64,000 nucleotides of DNA from Siphonodentalium dalli (taxonomy: Eukaryota; Mollusca; Scaphopoda; Gadilida; Siphonodentaliidae), in contig CP136063.1 in NCBI GenBank assembly GCA_032622095.1, forward strand, positions 269,383,426 to 269,447,425. The letters run 5' to 3'. Shown here piece by piece: positions 39,901 to 52,116 of this stretch. Position numbers and translations under genes: made by a program. Below the pieces are notes generated by a model. It worked only from the letters and a program-made list of their open reading frames with translations, had not been told where the DNA came from and did no database searches. The first letter of the stretch is position 1. Each line of letters opens with the position of its first letter.

Positions 39901-42900
39901 CCTGTGCCAAAGGATTTAGTCATGCAAAGAGTAAAATCCAAGATGGCTGCTGGCGGCCATGTCTTTTGACCGAATGACCCCAAAAGGACTCGTTCCCATT
40001 TAGATGTCAAGGTCAACAGCCATGACAAATTTCATGAAGATCCGACCAAAGCTACGACCTGTAGCCCGCGCCAAATGATTTAGTCATGCAAAGATTAAAA
40101 TCCAAGATGCTCATGACGACCATGTTTTTTGGCCAAACTACCCCAAAATGACTCGTTCCCATCTGCCTGTCATTATTAACATACATGACAAATTTCATGA
40201 TAATCAGACGAACAGTACGACCTGTAGACCGCGCCAATCTATTTAATTTTGAAAGCAAAGATGGCTGCCAGCGACCACGTTTTTTGGCCAAATGACCCCA
40301 AAATGACTCATTCCCATCTACATGTCAATGTCAACATTCATGACAAATTTCATAATGATATGACAAAAGTAAGGACCTGTAGCCTGTGCCAAAGGATTTA
40401 GTCATGCAAAGAGTAAAATCCAAGATGGCTGCTGGCGGCCATGTCTTTTGACCGAATGACCCCAAAAGGACTCGTTCCCATTTACATGTCAAGATCAACA
40501 GCCATGTCAAATTTCATGAAGATCCGACCAAAGCTACGACCTGTAGCCCGCGCCGAAGGATTTAGTCATGCAAAGAGTAAAATCCAAGATGGCTACTGGT
40601 GGCCATGTTTTTTGGCCTAACGATTCCAAAATAACTCGTTCCCATCTACATGTCAATATTAACATCTATGACAAATTTCATGATAATCAGACGGACAGTA
40701 CGACCTGTAGACTGCGCCAATCTATTTAATTTTGAAATCAAAGATGGCTGCCAGCAGCTGAGATTTTGGCCAAATTACCCCAAAATGACTCATTCCCATC
40801 TACATATCAATGTCAATATTCAAGACAAATTTCATAATAATCTGACCAAAGTTAGGACCTGTAGCCTGTGCCAAAGGATTTAGTCATGCAAAGAGTAAAA
40901 TCCAAGATGGTTGCTGGCGGCCATGTCTTTTGACCGAATGACCCCAAAAGGACTCGTTCCCATTTACATGTCAAGGTCAACAGCCATGACAAATTTCATG
41001 AAGATCCGACCAAAGCTACGACCTGTAGCCCGCGCCGAAGGATTTAGTCATGCAAAGAGTAAAATACAATATGGCTACTGGTGGCCATGTTTTTTGGCCT
41101 AACGACCCCAAAATAACTCGTTGCCATCTACATGTCACTATTAACATCTATGACAAATTTCATGATAATCAGACGAACAGTACGACTTGTAGACCGCGCC
41201 AATCTATTTAATTTTGAAGTCAAAGATGGCTGCCAGCGGCCATGTTTTTTAGCCAAATTACCCCAAAATGACTCATTCCCATCTACATGTCAGTGTCAAC
41301 ATTCATGACAAATTTCATAATAATCTGACCAAAGTTAGGACCTGTAGCCTGTGCCAGAGGATTTAGTCATGCAAAGATTAAAATCCAAGATGCTCATGAG
41401 TCATGACGGCCATGTTTTTTGGCCAAACTACCCCAAAATGACTCGTTCCCATCTGACTGTCATTACTAACATCCATGACAAATTTCATGATAATCAGACG
41501 AACAGTACGACCTGTAGACCGCGCCAATCTATTTAATTTTGAAATCAAAGATGGCTGCCAGCGGCCATGTTTTTTAGCCAAATGACCCCAAAATGACTCA
41601 TTCCCCATCTACATGTCAATCTCAACATTCATGACAAATTTCATAATGATCTGACCAAAGCTACGACCTGTAGCCCGCGCCGAAGGATTTAGTCATGCAA
41701 AGGGTAAAATCCAAGATGGCTACTGGTGGCCATGTTTTTTGGCCTAACGACCCCAAAATAACTCGTTGCCATCTACATGTCAATATTAACATCTATGACA
41801 AATTTCATGATAATCAGACGAACAGTACGACCTGTAGACCGCGCCAATCTATTTAATTTTGAAATCAAAGATGGCTGCCAGCGGCCATGTTTTTTGGCCA
41901 AATTACCCCAAAATGACTCATTCCCATCTACATGTCAATGTCAACATTCATGACAAATTTCATAATAATCTGACCAAAGTTAGGACCTGTAGCCTGTGCC
42001 AAATGATTTAGTCATGCAAAGAGTAAAATCAAAGATGGCTGCTGGCGGCCATGTCTTTTGACCGAATGACCCCAAAATGACTCGTTCCCATTTACATGTC
42101 AAGGTCAACAGCCACGACAAATTTCATGAAGATCCGACCAAAGCTACGACCTGTAGCCCGCGCCAAAGGATTTAGTCATGCAAAGAGTAAAATCCAAGAT
42201 GGCTACTGGTGGCCATGTTTTTTGGCCTAACGATCCCAAAATAACTCGTTCCCATCTACATGTGAATATTAACATCTATGACAAATTTCATGATAATCAG
42301 ACGGACAGTACGACCTGTAGACTGCGCCAATCTATTTAATTTTGAAATCAAAGATGGCTGCCAGCAGCTGAGATTTTGGCCAAATTACCCCAAAATGACC
42401 TATTCCCATCTACATATAAATGTCAACATTCAAGACAAATTTCATAATAATCTGACCAAAGTTAGGACCTGTAGCCTGTGCCAAAGGATTTAGTCATGCA
42501 AAGAGTAAAATCCAAGATGGTTGCTGGCGGCCATGTCTTTTGACCGAATGACCCCAAAAGGACTCGTTCCCATTTACATGTCAAGGTCAACATCCATGAC
42601 AAATTTCATGAAGATCCGACCAAAGCTACGACCTGTAGCCCGCGCCGAAGGATTTAGTCATGCAAAGAGTAAAATACAATATGGCTACTGGTGGCCATGT
42701 TTTTTGGCCTAACGACCCCAAAATAACTCTTTGCCATCTACATGTCACTATTAACATCTATGACAAATTTCATGATAATCAGACGAACAGTACGACCTGT
42801 AGACCGCGCCAATCTATTTAATTTTGAAGTCAAAGATGGCTGCCAGCGGCCATGTTTTTAAGCCAAATTACCCCAAAATGACTCATTCCCATCTACATGT

Positions 42901-44023
42901 CAATGTCAACATTCATGACAAATTTCATCATAATCTGACCAAAGTTAGGACCTGTAGCCTGTGCCAAAGGATTTAGTCATGCAAAGATTAAAATCCAAGA
43001 TGCTCATGAGTCATGACGGCCATGTTTTTTGGCCAAACTACCCCAAAATGACTCGTTCCCATCTGCCTGTCATTACTAACATCCATGACAAATTTCATGA
43101 TAATCAGACAAACAGTACGACCTGTAGACCGCGGCAATCTATTTCATTTTGAAATCAAAGATGGCTGCCAGCGGCCATGTTTTTTAGCCAAATGACCCCA
43201 AAATGACTCATTCCCCATCTACATGTCAATCTCAACATTCATGACAAATTTCATAATGATCTGACCAAAGTAAGGACCTGTAGCCTGTGCCAAAGGATTT
43301 AGTCATGCAAAGAGTAAAATCCAAGATGGCTGCTGGCGGCCATGTCTTTTGACCGAATGACCCCAATAGGACTCGTTCCCATTTACATTTCAAGATCAAC
43401 AGCCATGACAAATTTCATGAAGATCCGACCAAAGCTACGACCTGTAGCCCGCGCCAAAGGATTTAGTCATGCAAAGATTAAAATCCAAGATGCTCATGAG
43501 TCATGACGGCCATGTTTTTTGGCCAAACTACCCCAAAGTGACTCGTTCCCATCTGCCTGTCATTATTAACATCCATGACAAATTTCATGATAATCAGACG
43601 AACAGTACGACCTGTAGACCGCGCCAATCTATTTAATTTTGAAATCAAAGATGGCTGCCAGCGGCCATGTTTTTTAGCCAAATGACCCCACAATGACTCA
43701 TTCCCCATCTACATGTCAATGTCAACATTCACGACAAGTTTCATAATAATCTGACCAAAGTTAGGACCTGTAGCCTGTGCCAAAGGATTTAGTCATGCAA
43801 AGAGTAAAATCCAAGATGGCTGCTGGCGGCCATGTCTTTTGACCGAATGACCCCAAAAGGACTCGTTCCCATTTACATGTCAAGGTCAACAGCCATGACA
43901 AATTTCATGAAGATCCGACCAAAGCTACGACCTGTAGTCCGCGCCAAATGATTTAGTCATGCAAAGATTAAAATCCAAGATGCTCATGACGACCATGTTT
44001 TTTGGCCAAACTACCCCAAAATG
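30961..44023 (+). repeat. Satellite, ~162-bp monomer
   Basis: About 80 monomers of 160-164 bases fill 13 kb (for example starts at 31,037, 31,201 and 31,365). A consensus core reads CATGACAAATTTCAT, then GA(C/A)CAAAG, then GACCTGTAGCC, then AAGATGGCTGC and GGCCATGTTTT. At least four monomer subtypes alternate, told apart by GCAAAGAGTAAAATCC with GCTGCTGGCGG or GCTACTGGTGG, by CTATTTAATTTTGAA, and by a CTCATGAGTCATGACGG form. Open frames exist on both strands but repeat at the monomer period, so I read this as non-coding satellite. The left border is hidden by the gap. The right border is sharp, at CCCCAAAATGGGATC. Confidence 0.93.
35380..41540 (+). repeat. ~2,588-bp higher-order repeat in the 162-bp satellite
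   Basis: Matching landmarks sit at 35,735, 38,323 and 40,911; at 36,175, 38,763 and 41,351; and at 36,500 and 39,088, always 2,588 bases apart. That corresponds to 16 monomers. Copies differ by only a few bases (for example an A/C change near 35,768/38,356), far less than neighbouring monomers differ from each other. A further landmark repeats after 1,610 bases, near 42,493, which points to a shortened block. Confidence 0.9.
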
Positions 44024-44290
44024 GGATCTACTAAACGACGGGACGGGACGATTTTCCGGGACGGGACGGAACGATTTGTCTAAAAGACGGGACGGGACGG
44101 AACGAATATTTAAAAGTCATTTTATTCGGAAATGAAAGAGTTTAGAGGCACAAACATGGTCTCAACTTGTTTATTGGTATCTACTCTATTCGAATGTGAT
44201 GTTTTCCCGATAAAATTGAGCGTATGCTGAACGGTGGGCGTTCGAATAACGAAGCGTCGAAATTAGGGAAATTTATCACTTCTGGGACGA
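44024..44290. repeat. Junction sequence with GGGACGGGACG motifs
   Basis: Right after the 162-bp satellite, the words ACGGGACGGGACG and GGGACGGAACGA recur between about 44,034 and 44,104. They resemble the CGACGGGACGATGACA word of the following 205-bp monomers, so this is probably the degenerate edge of that array. Confidence 0.55.
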
Positions 44291-47200
44291 TAATCTACAG
44301 ACTAAAAGTCATATTTCGTTTACATTTTCATGTTTGGGTGACGGATTATTGCAGAAAATGTTTGTCTTATATATACTAAATAGTAAAATAGAAGTTTGCA
44401 CTTGTTTTCTGCTGATAAAAGTAGAGTTTTTATCGACGGGACGATGACACCTCCATTCTTGAAAATCTACATTCCGCCGAACGAAAATCTTCGAAAATCT
44501 TAACAGAAAAACTCGAATTTCGTTCACATTTTCATGTTTGGGTGACGGATTTTTGTAGAAAATGTTAGTCTAATATATACTAAATAGTAAAATAGAAGTT
44601 TGAACTTGTTTTCTGATGGTAAAAGTTGTGTTTTTATCCACGGGACGATGACACCTCCATTCTTGAAAAATCTCCATTCCGCCGAACGAAAATCGTCGAA
44701 AATCTTAACAGAAAAACTCCCATTTCGTTCACATTTTCATGTTTGGGTGACGGATTTTTGCAGAAAATGTTAGTCTAATATATACTAAATAGTAAAATAG
44801 AAGTTTGAACTTGTTTTCTGATGGTAAAAGTAGTGTTTTTATCGACGGGACGATGACATCCGCATTCTTGAAAAATCTCCATTCCGCCGAACGAAAATCT
44901 TCGAAAATCTTAACAGAAAAACTAGCATTATGTTCACATTTTCATGTTTGGGTGACGGATTTTTGCAGAAAATGCTAGTCTAATATATACTAAATAGTAA
45001 AATAGAAGTTTGAACTTGTTTTCTGATGGTAAAAGTAGTGTTTTTATCGACGGGACGATGACACCTCCATTCTTGAAAAATCTCCATTCCGCCGAACGAA
45101 AATCTTCGAAAATCTTAACAGAAAAACTAGCATTAGGTTCACATTTTCATGTTTGGGTGACGGATTTTTACAGAAAATGCTATTCTAATATATACTAAAT
45201 AGTAAAATAAAAGATTGAACTTGTTTTCTGATGGTAAACGTTGTGTTTTTATCGACGGGACGATGACATCCGCATTCTTGAAAAATCTGCATTCCGCCGA
45301 ACGGAAATCTTCGAAAATCTTAACAGAAAAACTAGCATTATGTTCACATTTTCATGTTTGGGTGACGGATTTTTGCAGAAAATGCTAGTCTAATATATAC
45401 TAAATAGTAAAATAGAAGTTTGAACTTGTTTTCTGGTGGTAAAAGTTGTGTTTTTATCCACGGGACGATGACACCTCCATTCTTGAAAAATCTCCATTTC
45501 GCCGAACGAAAATCGTCGAAAATCTTAACAGAAAAACTCCCATTTCGTTCACATTTTCATGTTTGGGTGACGGATTTTTGCAGAAAATGTTAGTCTAATA
45601 TATACTAAATAGTAAAATAGAAGTTTGAACTTGTTTTCTGATGGTAAAAGTTGTGTTTTTATCCACGGGACGATGACACCTCCATTCTTGAAAAATCTCC
45701 ATTCCGCCGAACGAAAATCGTCGAAAATCTTAACAGAAAAACTCCCATTTCGTTCACATTTTCATGTTTGGGTGACGGATTTTTGCAGAAAATGTTAGTC
45801 TAATATATACTAAATAGTAAAATAGAAGTTTGAACTTGTTTTCTGATGGTAAAAGTAGTGTTTTTATCGACGGGACGATGACATCCGCATTCTTGAAAAA
45901 TCTCCATCCCGCCGAACGAAAATCTTCGAAAATCTTAACAGAAAAACTAGCATTATGTTCACATTTTCATGTTTGGGTGACGGATTTTTGCAGAAAATGC
46001 TAGTCTAATATATACTAAATAGTAAAATAGAAGTTTGAACTTGTTTTCTGATGGTAAAAGTAGTGTTTTTATCGACGGGACGATGACACCTCCATTCTTG
46101 AAAAATCTCCATTCCGCCGAACGAAAATCTTCGAAAATCTTAACAGAAAAACTAGCATTATGTTCACATTTTCATGTTTGGGTGACGGATTTTTGCAGAA
46201 AATGTTAGTCTAATATATACTAAATAGTAAAATAGAAGTTTGAACTTGTTTTCTGATGGTAAAAGTTGTGTTTTTATCCACGGGACGATGACACCTCCAT
46301 TCTTGAAAAATCTCCATTCCGCCGAACGAAAATCGTCGAAAATCTTAACAGAAAAACTCCCATTTCGTTCACATTTTCATGTTTGGGTGACGGATTTTTG
46401 CAGAAAATGTTAGTCTAATATATACTAAATAGTAAAATAGAAGTTTGAACTTGTTTTCTGATGGTAAAAGTAGTGTTTTTATCGACGGGACGATGACATC
46501 CGCATTCTTGAAAAATCTCCATCCCGCCGAACGAAAATCTTCGAAAATCTTAACAGAAAAACTAGCATTATGTTCACATTTTCATGTTTGGGTGACGGAT
46601 TTTTGCAGAAAATGCTAGTCTAATATATACTAAATAGTAAAATAGAAGTTTGAACTTGTTTTCTGATGGTAAAAGTAGTGTTTTTATCGACGGGACGATG
46701 ACACCTCCATTCTTGAAAAATCTCCATTCCGCCGAACGAAAATCTTCGAAAATCTTAACAGAAAAACTAGCATTATGTTCACATTTTCATGTTTGGGTGA
46801 CGGATTTTTGCAGAAAATGTTAGTCTAATATATACTAAATAGTAAAATAGAAGTTTGAACTTGTTTTCTGATGGTAAAAGTTGTGTTTTTATCCACGGGA
46901 CGATGACACCTCCATTCTTGAAAAATCTCCATTCCGCCGAACGAAAATCGTCGAAAATCTTAACAGAAAAACTCCCATTTCGTTCACATTTTCATGTTTG
47001 GGTGACGGATTTTTGCAGAAAATGTTAGTCTAATATATACTAAATAGTAAAATAGAAGTTTGAACTTGTTTTCTGATGGTAAAAGTAGTGTTTTTATCGA
47101 CGGGACGATGACATCCGCATTCTTGAAAAATCTCCATCCCGCCGAACGAAAATCTTCGAAAATCTTAACAGAAAAACTAGCATTATGTTCACATTTTCAT

Positions 47201-47574
47201 GTTTGGGTGACGGATTTTTGCAGAAAATGCTAGTCTAATATATACTAAATAGTAAAATAGAAGTTTGAACTTGTTTTCTGATGGTAAAAGTAGTGTTTTT
47301 ATCGACGGGACGATGACACCTCCATTCTTGAAAAATCTCCATTCCGCCGAACGAAAATCTTCGAAAATCTTAACAGAAAAACTAGCATTATGTTCACATT
47401 TTCATGTTTGGGTGACGGATTTTTGCAGAAAATGCTAGTCTAATATATACTAAATAGTAAAATAAAAGATTGAACTTGTTTTCTGATGGTAAACGTTGTG
47501 TTTTTATCGACGGGACGATGACATCCGCATTCTTGAAAAATCTGCATTCCGCCGAACGAAAATCTTCGAAAATC
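44291..47574 (+). repeat. Satellite, 205-bp monomer with 615-bp higher-order repeat
   Basis: ACATTTTCATGTTTGGGTGACGG in variants starts at 44,322, 44,526, 44,731, 44,936 and 45,141, a period of 204-205 bases. About 16 monomers are present. Three monomer types then cycle: one with TTTTTATCCACGG, one with ACATCCGCATTC plus CATCCCGCCG, and one with ATCGACGG plus CACCTCC. The ACATCCGCATTC type recurs at 45,881, 46,496 and 47,111, exactly 615 bases apart. No coding potential is evident. The array ends sharply at GAAAATCTGGGATTG. Confidence 0.93.
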
Positions 47575-48470
47575 TGGGATTGACTATTTCGAGTAACAGG
47601 AACGGAACGAGGAACAGGAACGAGTTCCGAGTAACAGAATGACTATTTCGAGTAACAGGAACGAGGAACAGAGATATAAGCTCACATTTCTCGCGTTTTG
47701 CTCTATGTAACGATACATATTATACATCATTCGAAAGATTAGCATAGCCCCTTCATTAATAGTGCAACATTTAGACACTAATATTGCGAACAAAGCGTAC
47801 ACTTGGCCAGGAACGGCGAGCGTTGAATAAGAAATTAGATAAAAACGAAAAAATCCGAGTACCGGGAATCAGGAACAGAGATATAAGCTCACATTTCTCG
47901 CGTTTTGCGCTATGTAACGATACATATTATAAATCATTCGAAATGTTAGCATATCCCCTTCAGTAATATTGCACCATTTAGACACCAATGTTGCGAACAA
48001 AGCGTACAATTGGCCAGGAACGGCGAGCGTTGAATAAGAAATTAGCTAAAAACTGGAAAAAATCCGACTAACAGGAATCAGGAACAGAGATATAAGCTCA
48101 CATTTCTCGCGTTTTACGCTATGTAAAAATACATATTATACATCATTCGAAAGGTTAGCATCTTCCCTTCATTAATATTGCACCATTTAGACACCAATGT
48201 TGCGAACAAAGCGTACAATTGGCCAGGAACGGCGAGCGTTGAATAAGAAATTAGCTAAAAACTGGAAAATATCCGACTAACAGGAATCAGGAACAGAGAT
48301 ATAAGCGCATATTACTCGCGTTTTACACTATGTAAAAATATATATTATACATCATTCGAAAGGTTAGCATCTCCCCTTCATTAATATTGCAACATTTAGA
48401 TATTACTTTTGCGAACAAAGCGTACAATTGGCCAGGAACGGTGAGCGTTGGATCAGAAATTAGCACCCCG
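47575..48470 (+). repeat. Short tandem array, ~208-bp unit
   Basis: ACAGAGATATAAGC starts at 47,668, 47,875, 48,084 and 48,293, spacings of 207-209 bases. Each unit carries TCATTCGAAA(G/T), GCGAACAAAGCGTAC and GGCCAGGAACGG(C/T)GAGCG. The left flank has GAGTAACAGGAACG repeated several times, and a similar GAAGTAACAGGAACGAGGA recurs at about 48,781 beyond the array, which suggests that both edges belong to one larger element. Confidence 0.88.
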
Positions 48471-48944
48471 GAGAACGTACGTAACTTATTCTTCGTAGAA
48501 AGTCGCAGATTTCTCACGAATTACGCAACGTCACTGCCAAGTATTTACCGAAATGGAAAGAGTATCATTCACTATATTCATTTCTGTCGCATAAAATGCT
48601 TTTTGTGCAATAAAGTTCAGACAAAGTGTGAAAATGATTGATATCTTTTAGGCGAAATCTTAGATTCCCCGGACAAATATCTATATATAGGATATATGGC
48701 GCAGCCAATCAGAAAATTCAGTAGGCGGGGTTATCTCAAACCAGGCATAGGAACAGATTATGGTACGAATTGACGAATTTGAAGTAACAGGAACGAGGAC
48801 GAGACCAATTCGAAAGAACATCTGGAACGGTACATGTATATGTCAAGACACAGGCTCAGCTCTCGGTTTCCTGTTCAAAGCATCCACCACAAGATAAAAG
48901 AAAGTGAACACAAAAAAAGTCAAAAATTGCTCCTTTTTTCTTGT
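48471..48944. other. Flank of the 208-bp array, no gene seen
   Basis: Apart from the AGTAACAGGAACGAGGA word near 48,781, I see no repeat or gene in this stretch. Confidence 0.45.
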
Positions 48945-49935
48945 TACCCAGCAAACATGTAGGCGCCGGAACGGTGCCTGATAGGTACCTGTTTGTGTCG
49001 GTTTGTGCCGTGCCGATATACCGATGCCGGACCGGCACCAAACCGGTACCCATTTACCAATACTTTTCCTGTGCCGAATACCCGGCACCAGATCGGTACT
49101 AATCTGATACCGAGAAACATAAAGTATTATATTTTATTGCAAATTGAGTTATGAAAAATAACCAATTTCAATTATGTCACCTTCAAGTTCTGGTATCTGA
49201 TCAATACTGTGTAAAAAAAAAGCATCTGAATAACGGTGCCGTTCAGATGCCGGAAACTCGGCACTCAGCCGACACGTCCAAGAGTTTATACATATGAGTT
49301 GTGAACTTTAGCCAATTTATTGTAATAATCTCTCAATAGTTCATCAACATTTTTTAACAATGATATTCGGTGCAATTAAATGATGCAAATTATAAAAACC
49401 GACCTTTGATAAATCAGCACACCGTGCCGTTATAGTGCCGTATGCAAGGCACCGATCCGGTGACAAAATCTCAGCGCCTGACCGGCATCGGATTTTCAAT
49501 GCAGTGCAGTCATTAATTAACAAAAGTAATGAAATGCTTACCACTGCATGAGTATATGTCCTTATAACACGTTCACTGCTCACTAGGATTTATCTCATAC
49601 CTTTTGCATGTAATTGAATGGGCATTGGCAGAGAACATGGTAAAACTTGACACAGTTGTTTTCAGTCGTTACGTATTGTTTTTGTTACGTATTGTTTTTT
49701 CGACAACGGCCCGGCACCAAAAATACGATACTCGAGACGGCACTGTAATACAATTTCTTGCCGGTTTCACACCGAATATCCGGTGACGGTACGGTACCGA
49801 AAATACGATACTGAGACGGCACTGTAATAAAATTTCTTGCCGGTTCCACACCGTACATCCGGTGCCAGTACGGCACTGTACTTAGGCACCGGTTCGTCAC
49901 CGAATATCCGGCGACAGAACGGCACCATACTTATC
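48945..49935. repeat. CGGCACC/GGTGCCG-rich palindromic repeat DNA
   Basis: CGGCAC(C/T) and its complement GGTGCCG recur many times in two clusters (48,960-49,120 and 49,240-49,930). A block from AAATACGATACT through GAGACGGCACTGTAAT and TTTCTTGCCGGTT is duplicated at 49,721 and 49,801. The left edge follows TTACCCAGCAAACATG. I cannot find matching ends, so this is an unclassified repeat. Confidence 0.6.
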
Positions 49936-50385
49936 ATTATATTAAGATGGTATCATGACACCAATCACTCTGATTGACATGATAACCTCTGAATGGGAAC
50001 ACAGTATAGTTGTTAGCTGTTTATCAAATTCATGAAAACGTGTTGTGTGTAGCTCGAAATGGTGAAATTAGAAACTCAAACTGTCAGTCTGAACTTCAAC
50101 TTCAATTAAATATTTACCTGATCGACTGCCTGCACGATGCCATGCCCAATAAGAACTTAATACATATTTAATTCATTCTGGTCCCGTTCATTAATGGTTA
50201 ACAAAATACTTTAATAACATCTTCAAAATTATTTGGGGGTGTATTCGATTGATTTTCGAAACGAAAGTACCTACCTACAGTATGTCAAATGCCAGGCGTA
50301 CCGTATATCATGCACTTGGGATGAGGGCGTATTTTGGTCAAACTTTGATCATATATAACTCGAAACCGCCACACAAATTGTTCTC

Positions 50386-50772
50386 CCTATCTACAGGGGC
50401 GCCGGAAGCATACAAGGGCAGGGGGCAGAGCCTACAAAAAGGGTACTTTTCCGCAAAAAAGGGCATTTTCTCCGCAAACTCGGGAAAATAACCATAAATT
50501 CATTGTGGCAAAAATCCCTATTTTAATGGTATTTGTCGGTTTTTATGGCCGTTTTGTGATAAAATTGACAAAAAATTAATATTCCTTGTGAAATTGGTGG
50601 TATTTGGACCAAAAAAGTCACATTTTGCTATAAAAACACGAGATTAAACACACAAAAAGCATTTTCTGTCTCCAGAAAAAGGGCAAGTCCTGCCCCCGCT
50701 CGCCCCCCTTGGTCAAGGGCAGGGGGTCAGCTGCCCCCTCTGCCCCCCTCTTCCGGCGCCCCTGCCTATATA
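50386..50772. mobile_element. hAT-type MITE, 371 bp
   Basis: The element (50,394-50,764) begins CAGGGGCGCCGGAAG and ends CTTCCGGCGCCCCTG, a perfect 15-base inverted repeat. The 8 bases before it, CCTATCTA (50,386-50,393), match the 8 after it, CCTATATA (50,765-50,772), at seven positions. CAGGGG-type ends plus an 8-bp duplication are typical of hAT elements. The ends are extended by purine- or pyrimidine-rich GGGCAGGGGG-like stretches. There is no coding capacity. Confidence 0.85.
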
Positions 50773-51297
50773 CATGCTTTTAATTATATCGTTTTATTTT
50801 GCATGCATGGAGTTGGTTAATTTAGAAAGCTAGTTGTTCTCATGAAATATTATGAATGCATAATTATATTATATTATAAATTTTAGAAAGTTAAATATTT
50901 TGCAAGTATGCCCTTTCTACATAGCCACAAATCGCCGTGATACCGCACTAATTGGTGAATATAATACCTAACTTCAATATATCTGTGTACACGACCCGAC
51001 AAACATCAGTCAATATGATTTGAAGTAAACCTTTGATTGTTAAAACAACATTGACGGATTTGCATTGGATTCATATTATATCTTACATTTACTCAGTATG
51101 AGGTTTATGACACTTTCACACATTGAGCGCGTCCCCATGTTTTCGGTGTATCTTTTATCTTGGTCGCACGAATGAAAATTCAGACTGAGCCGTTGGAAGT
51201 GCATGGTTTCCCAAGAACGCCATTGGACAGAATATGCCACATGCTTCTCACCTAGTGATTATTTTAGAGATATATAGAGATTCCCCAAGAAAACGTA

Positions 51298-51395
51298 TCA
51301 TACACTTTTAGAATCAATATTGATAGAAGCTCGCATATCATATATTGTTCAATTCACATTTACGCCATCACCAACATCTTCTAGACCTCTACAAT
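51298..51395 (+). promoter_or_regulatory. Possible promoter and untranslated first exon
   Basis: A strong 5' splice signal, AAT|GTAAGTACTT, lies at 51,395/51,396. About 130 bases upstream there is an AGATATATAGAG sequence that could act as a TATA-like element. Together with the acceptor at 52,060 these would give a non-coding first exon and a 665-bp intron. The start of the exon is a guess; only the donor match is seen directly. Confidence 0.35.
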
Positions 51396-52060
51396 GTAAG
51401 TACTTAAAATTGTTATCTCATTGATTTTTTTAAATATTATAGTTTGTTATTATTCAAGCTGGAATTCTGCAAAATAAATTTGACAATTGTTTTTAATAAC
51501 TTTTTAAGTATAGGCAATTAACATCTAGTCTGATTGTTAAACCCTCTGCAACATTTTCCCCATACAAATTATATTTTATTAATTTAAGGTGTTTAATATG
51601 TGTTGGTGCGGCAACTAAGATGAAATTCTTATTTTCTTTACTCCATGTTATTTTCAATTGTGTTATGGCAACAACTAAATTGTAAATACATATTTTTTTA
51701 AACTCTTGTACAATTTAAAAACCAATTCAACTGTTCGATTGTCTTTCCTTGTACTTGTACAGATATTACTTTTTCCCAGAATTTTTGTTTATTACTATGT
51801 CCTTTGCATCTACATTTATTCCATCTAAAACATTAGTAAACCAAGTAATCATATTGTCTTGTTTATTTTTCTAAAAATTATGTATATGGTTAATTTGGAA
51901 TTTTACTGCCACCAAATTAGGAGGAGAGTCGTAGGATGAGACTCGATTCAGTTATATAATAGTCTGCATGTCCGCATATATCATGCGAAATATATAATAA
52001 TTTAATATGTATAGTGAAAAAAGTTCCCATAGAACCAATATTACCCTTTTAATTTTACAG

Positions 52061-52116
52061 TTTGTTTATCGTCACACGTGATATACCACATCGACCAGCA
52101 ATCATCATGAGCAACG
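52061..52116 (+). CDS. Start-codon exon of DUF4806-like gene
   Basis: The exon lies between the acceptor AATTTTACAG| and the donor |GTATGTG. It is mostly 5' untranslated sequence: the ATG is at 52,107-52,109, and only ten coding bases (ATGAGCAACG, Met-Ser-Asn plus one base) precede the donor. It leaves phase 1. Joined to the exon at 60,158, the split codon becomes GGC and reads straight into GDHYMVVEF. That frame match and the two good splice signals are why I chose this start. The intron to the next exon is about 8 kb (52,117-60,157). Confidence 0.6.

Noticed and set aside
31688-43708. Dozens of open frames of 61-104 codons on both strands in the 162-bp satellite
   Set aside because: All are phased by the monomer, occur on both strands and resemble no protein.
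19931-48470. CRISPR-like impression of regular repeats
   Set aside because: Units are 162-905 bp, directly abutting, without unique spacers, and the genome is eukaryotic.
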